This document shows, in pieces, positions 1 to 10,600 of a stretch of DNA of 49,460 nt. Below the pieces are notes generated by a model. That model had not been told where the DNA came from, ran no database searches, and was given only the letters and a program-made list of their open reading frames with translations. Positions within the stretch are counted from its first letter, which is position 1; every line of letters begins with the position of its first letter. The position numbers were made by a program, and so were the translations under genes. Origin of the DNA: Clostridia bacterium (GTDB lineage: Bacteria > Bacillota > Clostridia > Acetivibrionales > DSM-2933); contig JAOAEJ010000009.1 of NCBI GenBank assembly GCA_026416815.1, forward strand, positions 1-49,460, in the 5' to 3' direction.

Positions 1-1
1 C

Positions 2-3000
2 ATGAGGAACTACCCGGAGGGAGAAAAGACCTTTAGCGACTTCCTTAGAGAAGTCAGGGAAAGAGCCCTGAAAGCCTATGAGAACCAGGATTATCAGTTC
101 GAAGAACTGATAGAAAGGCTCAGAATCACAAGGGACTTGAGCCGCAACCCATTGTTTGACACCATGTTTGTGCTTCAAAATATGGAGATTCAACAGATAA
201 AGCTGGACCGATTAGACTTCATTCCTTACCCGTATCAGAGCAAGGTTGCCAAATTTGACTTGACGCTCTATGCAAGGGAGGACGGTCATGAGATTGAATT
301 TGAACTTGAGTATTCTACTAAACTCTTTAAAACAGCTTCCATAAAGAATTTTGTAAACCATTTCATTCAGCTGATGAAGGGAATCGTAGATGATGTAGGT
401 CTAAAGCTTAAGGATTTAGAGATATTGACTGAAACAGAAAAAGATAAGCTGTTTTTCGATTTCAATAAAACCAAAACCGAATACCCGATAGACAAGGGTA
501 TTCACCAATTGTTTGAAGAGCAGGTTGAAAAAACCCCTGACCATATCGCACTGGTATTTGGAGAAACCTGTTTGACATACAGAGAACTGAATAACCGTGC
601 CAATACTATAGCCTGGTACTTAAGAGGAAAAGGAATTGGAGAAGACAAAATTGTAGGCATTATGGTAGAACGTTCTTTAGAAATGATTATCGGTATTTTA
701 GGTATCCTCAAAGCAGGAGGAGCATATGTGCCTATAGACCCCGGTTATCCTAAAGAGCGGATCAACTACCTGTTGGAAAGCTCAAAGACGGCATTTTTGC
801 TATCTGGGGGAATGCTGGAAGGTTTGGAAGTTGCAGAACACACCGAAGTTATTGATATAGGTGAAGTACTGCAAGAAACAAAAATGCCTTGTGAAAATCC
901 GGATATAGCTTACAATCCGGAAAGGCTCATGTACGTGCTTTATACATCGGGATCCACAGGGAACCCAAAAGGGGTTATGGTAAAAACACATGCATTTGTA
1001 AACTTACTCAACTGGTTTACCAAGGAATTCGACATCAACGATACAGACAATATCCTGCTCATAGCTCCTGCCAGCTTCGATTTGGCGCAGAAGAACCTAT
1101 ATGCGACACTAATCAAAGGTGGGCGTTTGACGCTGTTTGCTCCGGGCATGTATGATTACAACCACATGTCTGAGGTAATCCAGAAGGAAGAGGTCACTAT
1201 CATCAACTGTACGCCCAGCGCGTTTCAACCTTTGGTGGACTTTAATATAGACACAGGATTTGAACGGCTCAAAAGCCTCAGATATATATACCTTGGGGGA
1301 GAACCTATCAATCTGGGCAAGCTAATGCCTTGGGTAGAATCGCCTAACTACCATGGGGAAATCGTAAACACCTATGGACCGACAGAGTGTACCGACATTG
1401 CTTCTTTTTACAGAATCGGGCGGGACGAGATGAAAACCCTAGTGACAGTCCCCATCGGAAAGCCTATCCACAATACCCGCTTGTATGTGTTGGACAGGCA
1501 TGGAAGCTTACTCCCCATTGGAACAGCTGGAGAACTTTGTATAGGAGGCACCGGACTTGCCAGAGGGTACTATAATGCAGAGGAACTCACCGCTGAAAGA
1601 TTTGTTAAATGCAGCAGTATTCCGGAAGAGATGATTTATAAGACCGGAGACCTTGTCAAATGGTTACCCGATGGCGATATCGAGTTCTTAGGCAGACTAG
1701 ACCATCAGGTCAAGATAAGGGGCTTTAGGATAGAGCTTGGGGAAATAGAAGCAGGCATACTGAAATTTGGATCTGTCAATGAAGTGGTTGTAACGGCCAA
1801 GGAAGATCGGGACGGCAATAAATACCTTTGTGCATACATGGTTGCTGAAGGGACATTGAACACTCTGGCATTGAAAGAACACCTTACAGGCATACTTCCT
1901 GATCATATGGTGCCTTCCCACTTTATAGTGTTGGAAAAAATGCCTCTGACGCCAAATGGAAAAATTGATAGGAAGGCTCTTCCCGAACCCGAATATACTT
2001 CCCTTCAGGCGACAGAGTATATAGCGCCAGCAAGCCGGGCGGAGAAAAAACTTGGAAGGCTGTGGCAGGAAGTATTGGGAGTAGAGCAGGTAGGTATGAT
2101 TGACAATTTCTTTGATCTTGGGGGGCATTCCCTGAAGGCTGCCGTACTGGTTTCCAAAATACGGAAGGGATTTGAGGTGGATATACCAATCAGTGAAATT
2201 TTCAAGGCTCCTACCATCAGAGAATTGACAGCTTCGTTGGAAGTAGTGGGAAACAGCGTATATTCAATGATTGAAAAGGTCGGACAGAAGGAATATTATC
2301 CCGTTTCTTCCGCTCAGAAGAGGATATTTATCGTAAGCAAGCTTGAACCGGATAGTGTGAACTATAATATGTTTGGTGTCATGTCTATACAAGGGAAACT
2401 GGACATTGAAAAGGTTGAACATTGTTTTGTACAACTAATTGAAAGGCATGAAATACTAAGGACAACATTCAAAATGTCGGATGGCGAGCCTGTGCAGATT
2501 GTTCATCCACATGTGGATTTTAGTATAGAGCATTTACAGGCACGAGAAGATGAAATTCAAGAGGTTATTAATGATTTTATCAGACCTTTTGATTTAGAGA
2601 GGACTCCGTTGCTGAGGGCAGCCACAATAAAGATATGCGAAGAAAAGCACTACCTGTTGTTTGATATGCATCATATCATTTCGGACGGTATCTCCCTAGG
2701 GGTTCTGATTCAGGACTTCTCAAAGATTTATAACGGCGAGTCTCTGCAGGAGTTGAGTGTTCAGTATAAGGATTACTCGGCTTGGCATAACAGGATATTG
2801 CAGTCGGATGTCTACAGGGAGCAAAAAGAATACTGGCTAAAAAATTTGGAAGATTTCCAATATACACAGCTTTTGGGTAGGAGTATGAATTCCAACAAGA
2901 AAGCAGGCGGAAATACAAAGCGTGCAGACATTGATATGGAGCTGTGCCGTAAGATTGATGATTACTGCAAGAAGAATAGGGTTACCAAATATGTATTCCT

Positions 3001-3622
3001 GCTGACAGCCTTTAATGCAGCTATACTTGGTGAGGTGGACCGGAAGGATATCATTGTCGGTACACCGGTTTCAGGAAGGGGCCAAAGTGAACTTGAAAGT
3101 TTGATAGGGGTATTCCTGAATGTATTAGCCATTAGGTCGATGGTAGATGAAGGTGCGAATTTTAAGGAATATATGAAAAAAGTGAATAAGGCTGTTAATG
3201 AGGCATTGGATAACCAAGACTATCCTTATGACGAACTATATGCCGAAATCAAGAAAAAATATAGTCTAAATGAAGAGTCTTTGTTTTCAATCCTGTTTAA
3301 CTATCTCCCTTATCAAGAGAACCGTAAGGTGAAAATTGAGGGACTGGAAGTGGAGCCTTATGAACTTGAGAGGTTAGAACCCAAGTATGACATAACCGTT
3401 TACGTAAATGAATATGAAGACAAGATGGAGATTAAAGCGGTCTATAAGGACCATTTGTATGAAGATTTTGTCATTGATAGGATTTTAAATAATACCATCC
3501 AGAATGTACGTTTGGCTTTAGAGGATGAAAACAGGCCGGTAGTGGAATTCAATCAATCGATAAGCCGGCAGGATGAGTTCTTTGATGCGCTATTTGATAA
3601 TGAAGAGTTTTTTATGGTTTAG
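2..3622 (+). CDS. NRPS, partial at 5' end: (C)-A-T-C
   Basis: Nonribosomal peptide synthetase; the 5' end lies outside the window, so the first Met is probably internal. Residues 1-135 are the C-terminal part of a condensation domain (FEELIERL, RDLSRNPLFD). An adenylation domain spans about 165-665 (LYTSGSTGNPKG, NTYGPTE, GELCIGG, YKTGDL, QVKIRGFRIELGEIE, NGKIDRKAL). A carrier domain follows (DLGGHSLKA, phosphopantetheine Ser710), then a second condensation domain at about 765-1195 with an intact HHIISDG motif (890-896). Aligning by eye to the GrsA pocket gives a tentative code DLKNYGTDIK, which I cannot assign to a substrate. The protein ends with a C domain and the next protein starts with an A domain, so one module is split over two polypeptides. 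Domain order is certain; substrate is not. Confidence 0.95.
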   Translation: MRNYPEGEKTFSDFLREVRERALKAYENQDYQFEELIERLRITRDLSRNPLFDTMFVLQNMEIQQIKLDRLDFIPYPYQSKVAKFDLTLYAREDGHEIEFELEYSTKLFKTASIKNFVNHFIQLMKGIVDDVGLKLKDLEILTETEKDKLFFDFNKTKTEYPIDKGIHQLFEEQVEKTPDHIALVFGETCLTYRELNNRANTIAWYLRGKGIGEDKIVGIMVERSLEMIIGILGILKAGGAYVPIDPGYPKERINYLLESSKTAFLLSGGMLEGLEVAEHTEVIDIGEVLQETKMPCENPDIAYNPERLMYVLYTSGSTGNPKGVMVKTHAFVNLLNWFTKEFDINDTDNILLIAPASFDLAQKNLYATLIKGGRLTLFAPGMYDYNHMSEVIQKEEVTIINCTPSAFQPLVDFNIDTGFERLKSLRYIYLGGEPINLGKLMPWVESPNYHGEIVNTYGPTECTDIASFYRIGRDEMKTLVTVPIGKPIHNTRLYVLDRHGSLLPIGTAGELCIGGTGLARGYYNAEELTAERFVKCSSIPEEMIYKTGDLVKWLPDGDIEFLGRLDHQVKIRGFRIELGEIEAGILKFGSVNEVVVTAKEDRDGNKYLCAYMVAEGTLNTLALKEHLTGILPDHMVPSHFIVLEKMPLTPNGKIDRKALPEPEYTSLQATEYIAPASRAEKKLGRLWQEVLGVEQVGMIDNFFDLGGHSLKAAVLVSKIRKGFEVDIPISEIFKAPTIRELTASLEVVGNSVYSMIEKVGQKEYYPVSSAQKRIFIVSKLEPDSVNYNMFGVMSIQGKLDIEKVEHCFVQLIERHEILRTTFKMSDGEPVQIVHPHVDFSIEHLQAREDEIQEVINDFIRPFDLERTPLLRAATIKICEEKHYLLFDMHHIISDGISLGVLIQDFSKIYNGESLQELSVQYKDYSAWHNRILQSDVYREQKEYWLKNLEDFQYTQLLGRSMNSNKKAGGNTKRADIDMELCRKIDDYCKKNRVTKYVFLLTAFNAAILGEVDRKDIIVGTPVSGRGQSELESLIGVFLNVLAIRSMVDEGANFKEYMKKVNKAVNEALDNQDYPYDELYAEIKKKYSLNEESLFSILFNYLPYQENRKVKIEGLEVEPYELERLEPKYDITVYVNEYEDKMEIKAVYKDHLYEDFVIDRILNNTIQNVRLALEDENRPVVEFNQSISRQDEFFDALFDNEEFFMV

Positions 3623-3631
3623 GGATGAATG

Positions 3632-3794
3632 ACATAAGTTGAAAGGGTAGTTTTAAGCTAGTGCTTTTTAACATTACAAATTTCTATTCATTCTAATGTT
3701 AAAAATGCACTTCCTTGATTGTTGTCCATTGTTGCTAGAAACGAATTCTGTAAGAAGGTACTATCTGGCCCAAAAAATCACTTTCAACTTACGT
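3632..3794. repeat. Nested inverted repeats between two NRPS genes
   Basis: The 205-bp gap between the first two NRPS genes contains an outer inverted repeat (3635-3645, taagttgaaag, against 3781-3791, ctttcaactta). Inside it is a second one (3661-3675 against 3695-3710, complementary except for one inserted base, 19-nt loop). The inner hairpin is not followed by a clean T tract, so it is a poor standalone terminator. It could be a transcript-stabilising or attenuating structure, or a small non-autonomous insertion. The next gene has its own ribosome binding site just after it (aagggggcgg). Confidence 0.5.
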
Positions 3795-3827
3795 TGTCCT
3801 TAAGAAATTAAGGGGGCGGCAAAAGAA

Positions 3828-6257
3828 GTGAACTTGACAAGCTTGAATCAGAAGATCAGCAATTACGCAAAAAATAAACCGCAAAAGATAGCAATAGAGT
3901 ACGGAAACGACTTATTAACCTATGGTGAAATGGTAGCAAACTCAAATCGAATATCCAATTTTCTTGGCAAACATTACGGAGATGTTAAAAATGTTCTGCT
4001 GCTCATGGAAAGTAGCCCACGTTTGATAGAGGCTATTTTGGGTGTTATGAATTCAAACGGGGTGTTTGTACCGATAGACCCTAATTTTCCAGCCAATCGA
4101 ATCAGCTTGATGGTAGAAGAAGTGCAAGGAGAATGGATAATTTCTCAGTATGAATGGCTTGCAAAGTTGGATGAAATCACTAGAAAAACAGGCAAAAAGC
4201 TCAAAGTTCTCTTGTTAGGGGAAAATACTAGGGACTTGGGGGATTATCCTAACTTAGAAATCTACACAATGGATGCTCAGGCGTTGGAGGAGACTGAATT
4301 TGAGTTTGAGGATAAAACAAGGAATTGCTATATATATTTTACTTCCGGTTCCACGGGAAAACCAAAGGGAATCCTAGGGAGACACAGGAGCCTCAGCCAT
4401 TTTATTGAATGGGAGGCAGCTCAATTTGGTGTCAATGAGGAGTTTAAAGTCAGCCAATTTACTTCTCCTTCCTTTGATCCATTTTTAAGAGATATTTTCT
4501 TGCCGTTGAGCTGTGGAGCCACCTTATGTATACCTGAAAGCCGGGAAATCATCTACGACCCGAGAAAAATGCGTGACTGGATAGAAACAAGGCAAATCAA
4601 TCTTATCCATATGGTGCCTTCACTTTTCAAGGTGCTGATGAGTGCTGTAGATGTTGGGGAAGCTTTCAAAGGTCTAAAATACATTATGCTCGCCGGGGAA
4701 ATGCTCCGTGGTAATGATGTGAAAAAATTCCTTGAGCTATTCGAAGAGAGAATAAAAATAGTAAACCTATATGGACCGACCGAAACAACATTGGCAAAAT
4801 TTTATCATGTTGTGGGAAAAGAGGATGCTGAGAGGACAAATATACCTGTTGGAAAACCCATTAGCTTTACAGAAGCTTTGATTTTGGATTCCAACATGAA
4901 ACACTGCCAGACGGGTAATATAGGTGAGGTATATATCAGAACTCCGTTCATTTCGTCAGGATATTATAATCAAAAAGAACTTACCCAAAAAGTATTTATA
5001 AAAAATCCATATGGCAGTCATGCCGGAGATATCCTATATAAAACCGGAGACTTAGGGAGGATGATGCCCGATAGAAATCTGGAAATCATCGGGAGGGCCG
5101 ACCATCAGGTTAAAATACGGGGAATCAGGATTGAGCTGGGAGAAATTGAGAACCGCATTTTAAGCTATGCTTCGGTCAAGGAAGCTGTGGTTATTGCAAG
5201 AGAGAATGAGGATGGAACCAAGTATCTATGTGCATACTTTGTATCCGGTGAAGAAATAGGTTCACAAGTTCTAAGCGCCTATTTATCCGATGAGCTTCCG
5301 GATTATATGATTCCTTCTTACTTCACCAGGCTTGAGTGCATGCCGCTTACACCAAACGGAAAAGTTAACCGTATGGGGTTGCCCGAACCGGATAAACGAA
5401 GAGAGCCCACAGGTGAATATGTAGGTCCCTCCAGTGAAGTTGAAAAAGAAGTAGCAGGAATATGGGAAAAAGTACTTAAGACGGAGAACATCGGCGTACA
5501 CGACAACTTTTTTGAGATAGGAGGAAACTCCCTCTTGCTTATTCAGGTACATACCATACTTGAGGAAAGCTATCCGGGAAGGATAAAAGTAACCGATCTC
5601 TTTAATTACCCTACGATAGCCAAACTTGCAGAACTACTGTCTGCCGACGATACAGGCGGAAGTTCTATATATGTAGACACAGTGCCTATGCCTGAGGAAT
5701 ACTTTGATAATGAGGGCGACAGTGGATCGGTAATTAGACTTGAAATTTGCAAAGATGAAATTGATTATATTGCAAAGCTGGAAGGCGTATCGTGTAGGGT
5801 TGTCCTTTTAGGGGTTTATTATTACCTATACTCTCAAATAACAGAGGAAAAGAAGATTACACTGCAAGTAGCAGCGAATATAGAAAATCGCGTGACTAAT
5901 ATGGAACTCAACTTAGGCAATTTAGACAGTTTCTCGGCACTTTTTAAAGAAGTGGAAGAGAAAAGGAAAAATGATAAGACAGCCTATTATTTGGATAGTG
6001 TCAACCAATTAAAGCTTAATAGCAACAAGTCTTCCTCGGTTTTACCGTTGTTTTATGAGAAAAGCCTCATCAACCACAGTATGAACCTCCTGAGTGTGTA
6101 CGATATAGTTGTGGAAATTACTTACACAGACGAAAAAATCGGCTTATTATGTGACTATAATTCTACCAGACTTAATGGTTACAGGGTTGAAGAACTGATT
6201 GACAGTTATTATCAACTGATCAAGGACGTCGCCCAAGAGTATAAAGTGGTGTCATAG
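3828..6257 (+). CDS. NRPS: A-T plus truncated C-like tail
   Basis: NRPS subunit starting at GTG behind a purine-rich site (aagggggcgg). The adenylation domain fills residues ~1-535 (YFTSGSTGKPKG, NLYGPTETT, YKTGDLG, QVKIRGIRIELGEIE, NGKVNR). The carrier domain has FFEIGGNSLL with the pantetheine serine at Ser568. The A4 region reads SFDPFLRD; the tentative pocket code is DPRHMALLAK, with no confident substrate. Residues ~630-809 resemble only the C-terminal lobe of a condensation domain (LPLFYEKSL, YDIVVEITY, then a final helix) and carry no HHxxxDG. This tail is about 180 residues, against ~430 for a full C domain, so it is probably non-catalytic, perhaps a docking element. The gene presumably completes the module begun by the C domain of the preceding protein. 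Confidence 0.93.
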   Translation: MNLTSLNQKISNYAKNKPQKIAIEYGNDLLTYGEMVANSNRISNFLGKHYGDVKNVLLLMESSPRLIEAILGVMNSNGVFVPIDPNFPANRISLMVEEVQGEWIISQYEWLAKLDEITRKTGKKLKVLLLGENTRDLGDYPNLEIYTMDAQALEETEFEFEDKTRNCYIYFTSGSTGKPKGILGRHRSLSHFIEWEAAQFGVNEEFKVSQFTSPSFDPFLRDIFLPLSCGATLCIPESREIIYDPRKMRDWIETRQINLIHMVPSLFKVLMSAVDVGEAFKGLKYIMLAGEMLRGNDVKKFLELFEERIKIVNLYGPTETTLAKFYHVVGKEDAERTNIPVGKPISFTEALILDSNMKHCQTGNIGEVYIRTPFISSGYYNQKELTQKVFIKNPYGSHAGDILYKTGDLGRMMPDRNLEIIGRADHQVKIRGIRIELGEIENRILSYASVKEAVVIARENEDGTKYLCAYFVSGEEIGSQVLSAYLSDELPDYMIPSYFTRLECMPLTPNGKVNRMGLPEPDKRREPTGEYVGPSSEVEKEVAGIWEKVLKTENIGVHDNFFEIGGNSLLLIQVHTILEESYPGRIKVTDLFNYPTIAKLAELLSADDTGGSSIYVDTVPMPEEYFDNEGDSGSVIRLEICKDEIDYIAKLEGVSCRVVLLGVYYYLYSQITEEKKITLQVAANIENRVTNMELNLGNLDSFSALFKEVEEKRKNDKTAYYLDSVNQLKLNSNKSSSVLPLFYEKSLINHSMNLLSVYDIVVEITYTDEKIGLLCDYNSTRLNGYRVEELIDSYYQLIKDVAQEYKVVS

Positions 6258-6321
6258 CACACAGAATGCAGCAAGATGGAATGCTTATGTTAGATGGGGA
6301 GTAATTTTTGGAGGTGTTTTA

Positions 6322-7599
6322 GTGAGGAAAGTTGCATTTATATTTCCCGGTCAGGGATCCCAGCACTTGGGAATGGGAAAAGGCCTCTACGACGGATTTG
6401 ATATAGCTAGGCAAACCTTTGAGGAAGCGAATGATGCCCTTGGATATGACCTGAAAAAAATCTGTTTTGAAGGAAGCTTGGTTGAACTGAACAAGTTAGA
6501 AAATATGTTACCGGCAATACTTACGGTCAGTACCGCAGCTTTTAGAGTATATATGCGGGAGATAGGCGTACATCCTAGCTTTTTGGCAGGGCATAGCCTT
6601 GGAGAGTATTCAGCCTTGGTGTGTAGTGGAGCATTGAACTTTTCGGACGCAATAAGGATTACGAGGAAAAGGAGCCTTCTAGCGGTAGAAGTAGCCGAGG
6701 CTGTGAATGGATCCATGACTATTGTAGACGGAATTGAGCCAGAGATAATTTCTGAAATCTGCCAAAAGGTATCGTCTGAAGATGATATTGCAGCGGTTTC
6801 GTGCTTTAACTCCCAGGAGCAAGCTGTGATTTCGGGGCATAGTAATGCCATGGAGAAGGTGGAGGATCTTCTTTTTGAGAAAAATGCACAAGTTACGCCT
6901 TTATTTATGAGCCCTCCATTTCACTGTAAACTGATGGAGGCAGTCGCAGAGGAGTTGAGAAAGGAAATCATGAAGTATTCCTTAAACACCCCGAAATGGC
7001 CTGTCCTTTCCAATGTAACCGCCTTACCCTATGAAGGAAAAGAAGCTATCGTTGACAATCTTGTAAAACAGATAGTCCATCCCGTTCAATGGCAGCGGTG
7101 TATGAGGTTTATGCGGCAGAACGGAGCTTCATTTGTTGTTGAACTTGGGCCTCAGAGTATTCTGAGCAATCTTATAAAGAACTCCGTCAAGGGAATGAGA
7201 TCCTTCGCGTTTGCACAGCAGGATGATAGGGAGGCGTTGCTAAAGCTTTTTCAAGTAAAAGGGCAGCTCCATATTCCCAATATAATAGACCGGTGCATGG
7301 TGATAGCTGTAGGCACCGAAAACAGGAACTGGGATGCTGGGGAGTATCAAAAAGGTGTGGTAGATTCCTATAAAGCACTGCAAAACATTCAGAAGCAGCT
7401 GGAGCAGAATGGAGAAGCTCCAGCTGTTGAGCAAATGAAAGAGGCTATCGGGTTGCTAGAAGTTATTTTAAAGACAAAGAAGGCTCCTCAAGAGGAGATA
7501 AGGAAGTGCATGAAAGAAATGCTGGAAGTAACATGCACTAAAGAAATGCTGGGCAGTTTAGATGGCTTTTCCGAACAGCAATTGATAAATTTCTGTTAA
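6322..7599 (+). CDS. Discrete (trans-acting) acyltransferase with C-terminal extension
   Basis: Malonyl-CoA:ACP acyltransferase (FabD/PKS AT) fold: FPGQGSQ near the N terminus and the nucleophile elbow GHSLGEYSAL with Ser92. The second catalytic His lies in SPPFHC (His201), where malonyl-specific ATs usually have HAFH and methylmalonyl ones YASH. The AT core covers ~300 residues. The remaining ~120 residues are a helical, charged extension I do not recognise. GTG start, with ggaggtg 6 nt upstream. It lies directly before a KS protein that has no AT domain, so it most likely loads that module in trans, with either malonyl-CoA or the ACP-bound extender made by downstream genes. In zwittermicin biosynthesis a discrete AT handles such ACP-linked extenders; the same role here is inference. 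Confidence 0.9.
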   Translation: MRKVAFIFPGQGSQHLGMGKGLYDGFDIARQTFEEANDALGYDLKKICFEGSLVELNKLENMLPAILTVSTAAFRVYMREIGVHPSFLAGHSLGEYSALVCSGALNFSDAIRITRKRSLLAVEVAEAVNGSMTIVDGIEPEIISEICQKVSSEDDIAAVSCFNSQEQAVISGHSNAMEKVEDLLFEKNAQVTPLFMSPPFHCKLMEAVAEELRKEIMKYSLNTPKWPVLSNVTALPYEGKEAIVDNLVKQIVHPVQWQRCMRFMRQNGASFVVELGPQSILSNLIKNSVKGMRSFAFAQQDDREALLKLFQVKGQLHIPNIIDRCMVIAVGTENRNWDAGEYQKGVVDSYKALQNIQKQLEQNGEAPAVEQMKEAIGLLEVILKTKKAPQEEIRKCMKEMLEVTCTKEMLGSLDGFSEQQLINFC

Positions 7600-7614
7600 A
7601 ACGAGGGTGGGGTA

Positions 7615-10600
7615 ATGGAAAGAAAAACTATAGGTTTTGATAAAATCAGATTAAATAAGGTGGAAAAAGCAGATGCGATAGAAAAACAAAGGATTTCCAA
7701 AAAAGATATCGCTATTATAGGGATATCCGCAAAGTTCTCTTTGGCAGACAACTATCAGGAGTTCTGGGAAAACCTAAAAAACGGTGTTGATGCAATAAGG
7801 GAGTATCCTGAGAAAAGAAGGAAGGATGCGGACGATTATCTTCAATATATGTTTCCGGGAAAAAAGGTTGCCTATAAGGATGCATCTTATATAGAAGAGA
7901 TAGATAATTTCGATTACAGCTTTTTTCGTATATCCCCCAAGGAAGCCAGCCTTATGGACCCACATCAGAGATTGTTCCTTCAAGCTGTGTGGGATGCTAT
8001 CGAGGATGCCGGTTACGGTGGAGGGAAGCTTGTTGGAACCAGGACAGGTGTTTATGTTGGCTATAAAAGCCAGTCCAGCAACCTATATCAGAGATTTATC
8101 AGTGATATAGAGCCATCTTCACTGGATTTATCCGTCGTTGGTAATAAGCCGACAATGATGGCAGGCAGAATATCATATTTATTAAACTTGAGGGGGCCTA
8201 GCCTGCTTGTTGATACTGCTTGCTCCGCTTCTCTGGTGGCAGTGCATTTGGCCTGCCAAGGAATAAGAAGTGGGGATTGTGATTCGGCAATTGTAGGGGG
8301 CGTAAAAATTAATTTTATCCCTGTATCAAAAGACACAGAGCTGGGCATTGGTGAGGATATCGGAATCGAATCCTGCGACGGGAGGACAAGGACTTTTGAT
8401 GATATGGCGGATGGGACAGGCCTTGGAGAAGGAGTGGCTGCTATTATGCTAAAGCCGCTCAGCAAAGCCCTTGAAGATGGAGATTCTATTCATGCGGTAA
8501 TCAAAGGAATTTCGCTCAACCAGGACGGAACTTCCATAGGAATCACCGCACCGAATGCGATGGCTCATGAAGATTTGATACTGAATGCGTGGAAGGACGC
8601 AGGGGTTGAAGCTGACACCATCGACTATATTGAAGCACACGGGACGGCTACAAGGTTGGGAGATCCGATTGAAATTGACGGCATTGAGAGGGCCTTTAGA
8701 AAGTGTACCGATAAAAAGCAGTTTTGTGCAGTAGGGGCGGTAAAGTCCAATCTTGGACATACTGATAACGTTGCCGGGCTAGCTGGGCTGATTAAAGCTG
8801 TATTGGCGTTGAAATATAAAGAAATTCCGCCGACAGTGAATTTCTACAAGCCTAGCAATGTGATTGACTTTGTCCAGTCGCCGATATACGTCAACTACTC
8901 CCTGAAGCCTTGGGAGAAAAAGAATAGGCCGAGAAGGTGCGGTGTAAGCTCTTTCGGTATCAGCGGGACAAACTGCCATATTGTACTGGAGGAAGCACCG
9001 GAACACATAACAAGGATAGAAACTGGAAGAGGAAAATATGACATTTTTACACTCTCAGCAAAGAGTGAAGATAGCTTAAAAGAATTGATAAAAAGCTATA
9101 GAAATTACATAAACAACGCCCATGAGTTTCATATAAACGATTTATGCTACACAGCCAACACCGGAAGAGGGCATTATGACTACCGACTAGCAATGGTTGT
9201 GGAAAGCAAGGAAGATTTAGCTGCAAAAATCAGAAGCTTGGATTATTTTAATCTCGAATCTGCAAATCAGATAGAGGGAATTTATTATGAAACTACCAAA
9301 GCAGAGAATGACGATGTAAAACAATATGATAATGATGTCCGGGAAAAAAGAGCTCTAACGGATAACATAATCAGGGGATTCATAAGCGCAGGCAGGAGTA
9401 ATGCAGAGCGCTTGGGAGAACTATGCAGACTCTATACAAGTGGAGCACAAATAGACTGGAATGCTTTGTACAAGGGGGAACAGGTACGGACTATAGGTCT
9501 GCCTACATATCCTTTTGAGAAGAAGCGTTGTTGGCTGGAAGTTCCCAAAACGCCAAGAGAAGGGGTTTATACCAATAGGGCGGAAGGCTCCTATCCTATT
9601 GCAAATGCAGAGAATCGGGTTGAGTTATCCGGCAAGGAGAGCGGTGATTATTCAAAATCCGAAAGGCTGGTTGCAGGGGCTTGGAATGAAATTCTCGGAT
9701 ACGAGAAAATGAGTATTCATAGCAATTTCTATGATTTAGGCGGGGACTCGGTCACTGCGCTTAAGATTGTGAACCTTTTGAACAGAAAAGCGGCTTTGAA
9801 CCTCCATGTTGTAGAGCAGTTAAAAAACCCTACCATACTAGGATTGGCAAACGTCATCGACCAAACGGGCATGTCGGGTAAGATACACGAATCTACCGGC
9901 ATAACCATTGAACCGGTAGAAAAAAGTGACTACTATATGCTGTCCTCTGCTCAAAAGCGAATCTATATCATTAATGAGCTTGATGGTGTGGAAACGAGCT
10001 ACAACCTTCCTATGGTAATGCTTATTGAAGGCAGGCTGGATAGAGCGAGGGTGAAAGAAGCCTTTAAGGCATTGGTAAAAAGACATGAAGCTTTAAGAAC
10101 TTCCTTTAGGCTCATGGATGGCGAACCTGTACAAATCATCCATGACGAGATTGAGTTTGATCTATTCTATACCGAAGCTGCTATGGAGCAGGTGGACGGT
10201 ATAGTAAATACATTCATAAAGCCTTTTACGTTAAACCAAAGCCCTTTATTCCGGGCCGGATTGGTAAAAGTATCGGAAGAAAGAAGTGTGCTGCTGTTTG
10301 ATATACACCATATCATTGCAGACGGTACATCAGTCAATATATTGGTAAGAGAGTTTATCGACTTGTATCACAACGGTGAACTTAAGGAGTTGAAGGTGCA
10401 ATACAAGGATTATTCCTTGTGGCAGCTGCAGCATTTGAAGGAAGGCGGAATCAAAAAACAGGAAGAATTCTGGCTTAAGCTTTTTGAGGGTGAGATACCG
10501 GTCTTGAATATGCCTTACGATTATCCGAGACCTGCGCTTCAAAGCTTTGAAGGTGAAAGCTTATCCTTTACTGCTGACAACGATTTGGTAAATAGACTGC

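Noticed and set aside
1697..2217. Long minus-strand frames inside the NRPS genes
   Set aside because: They are antisense to well-supported A and carrier domains and arise from codon bias.
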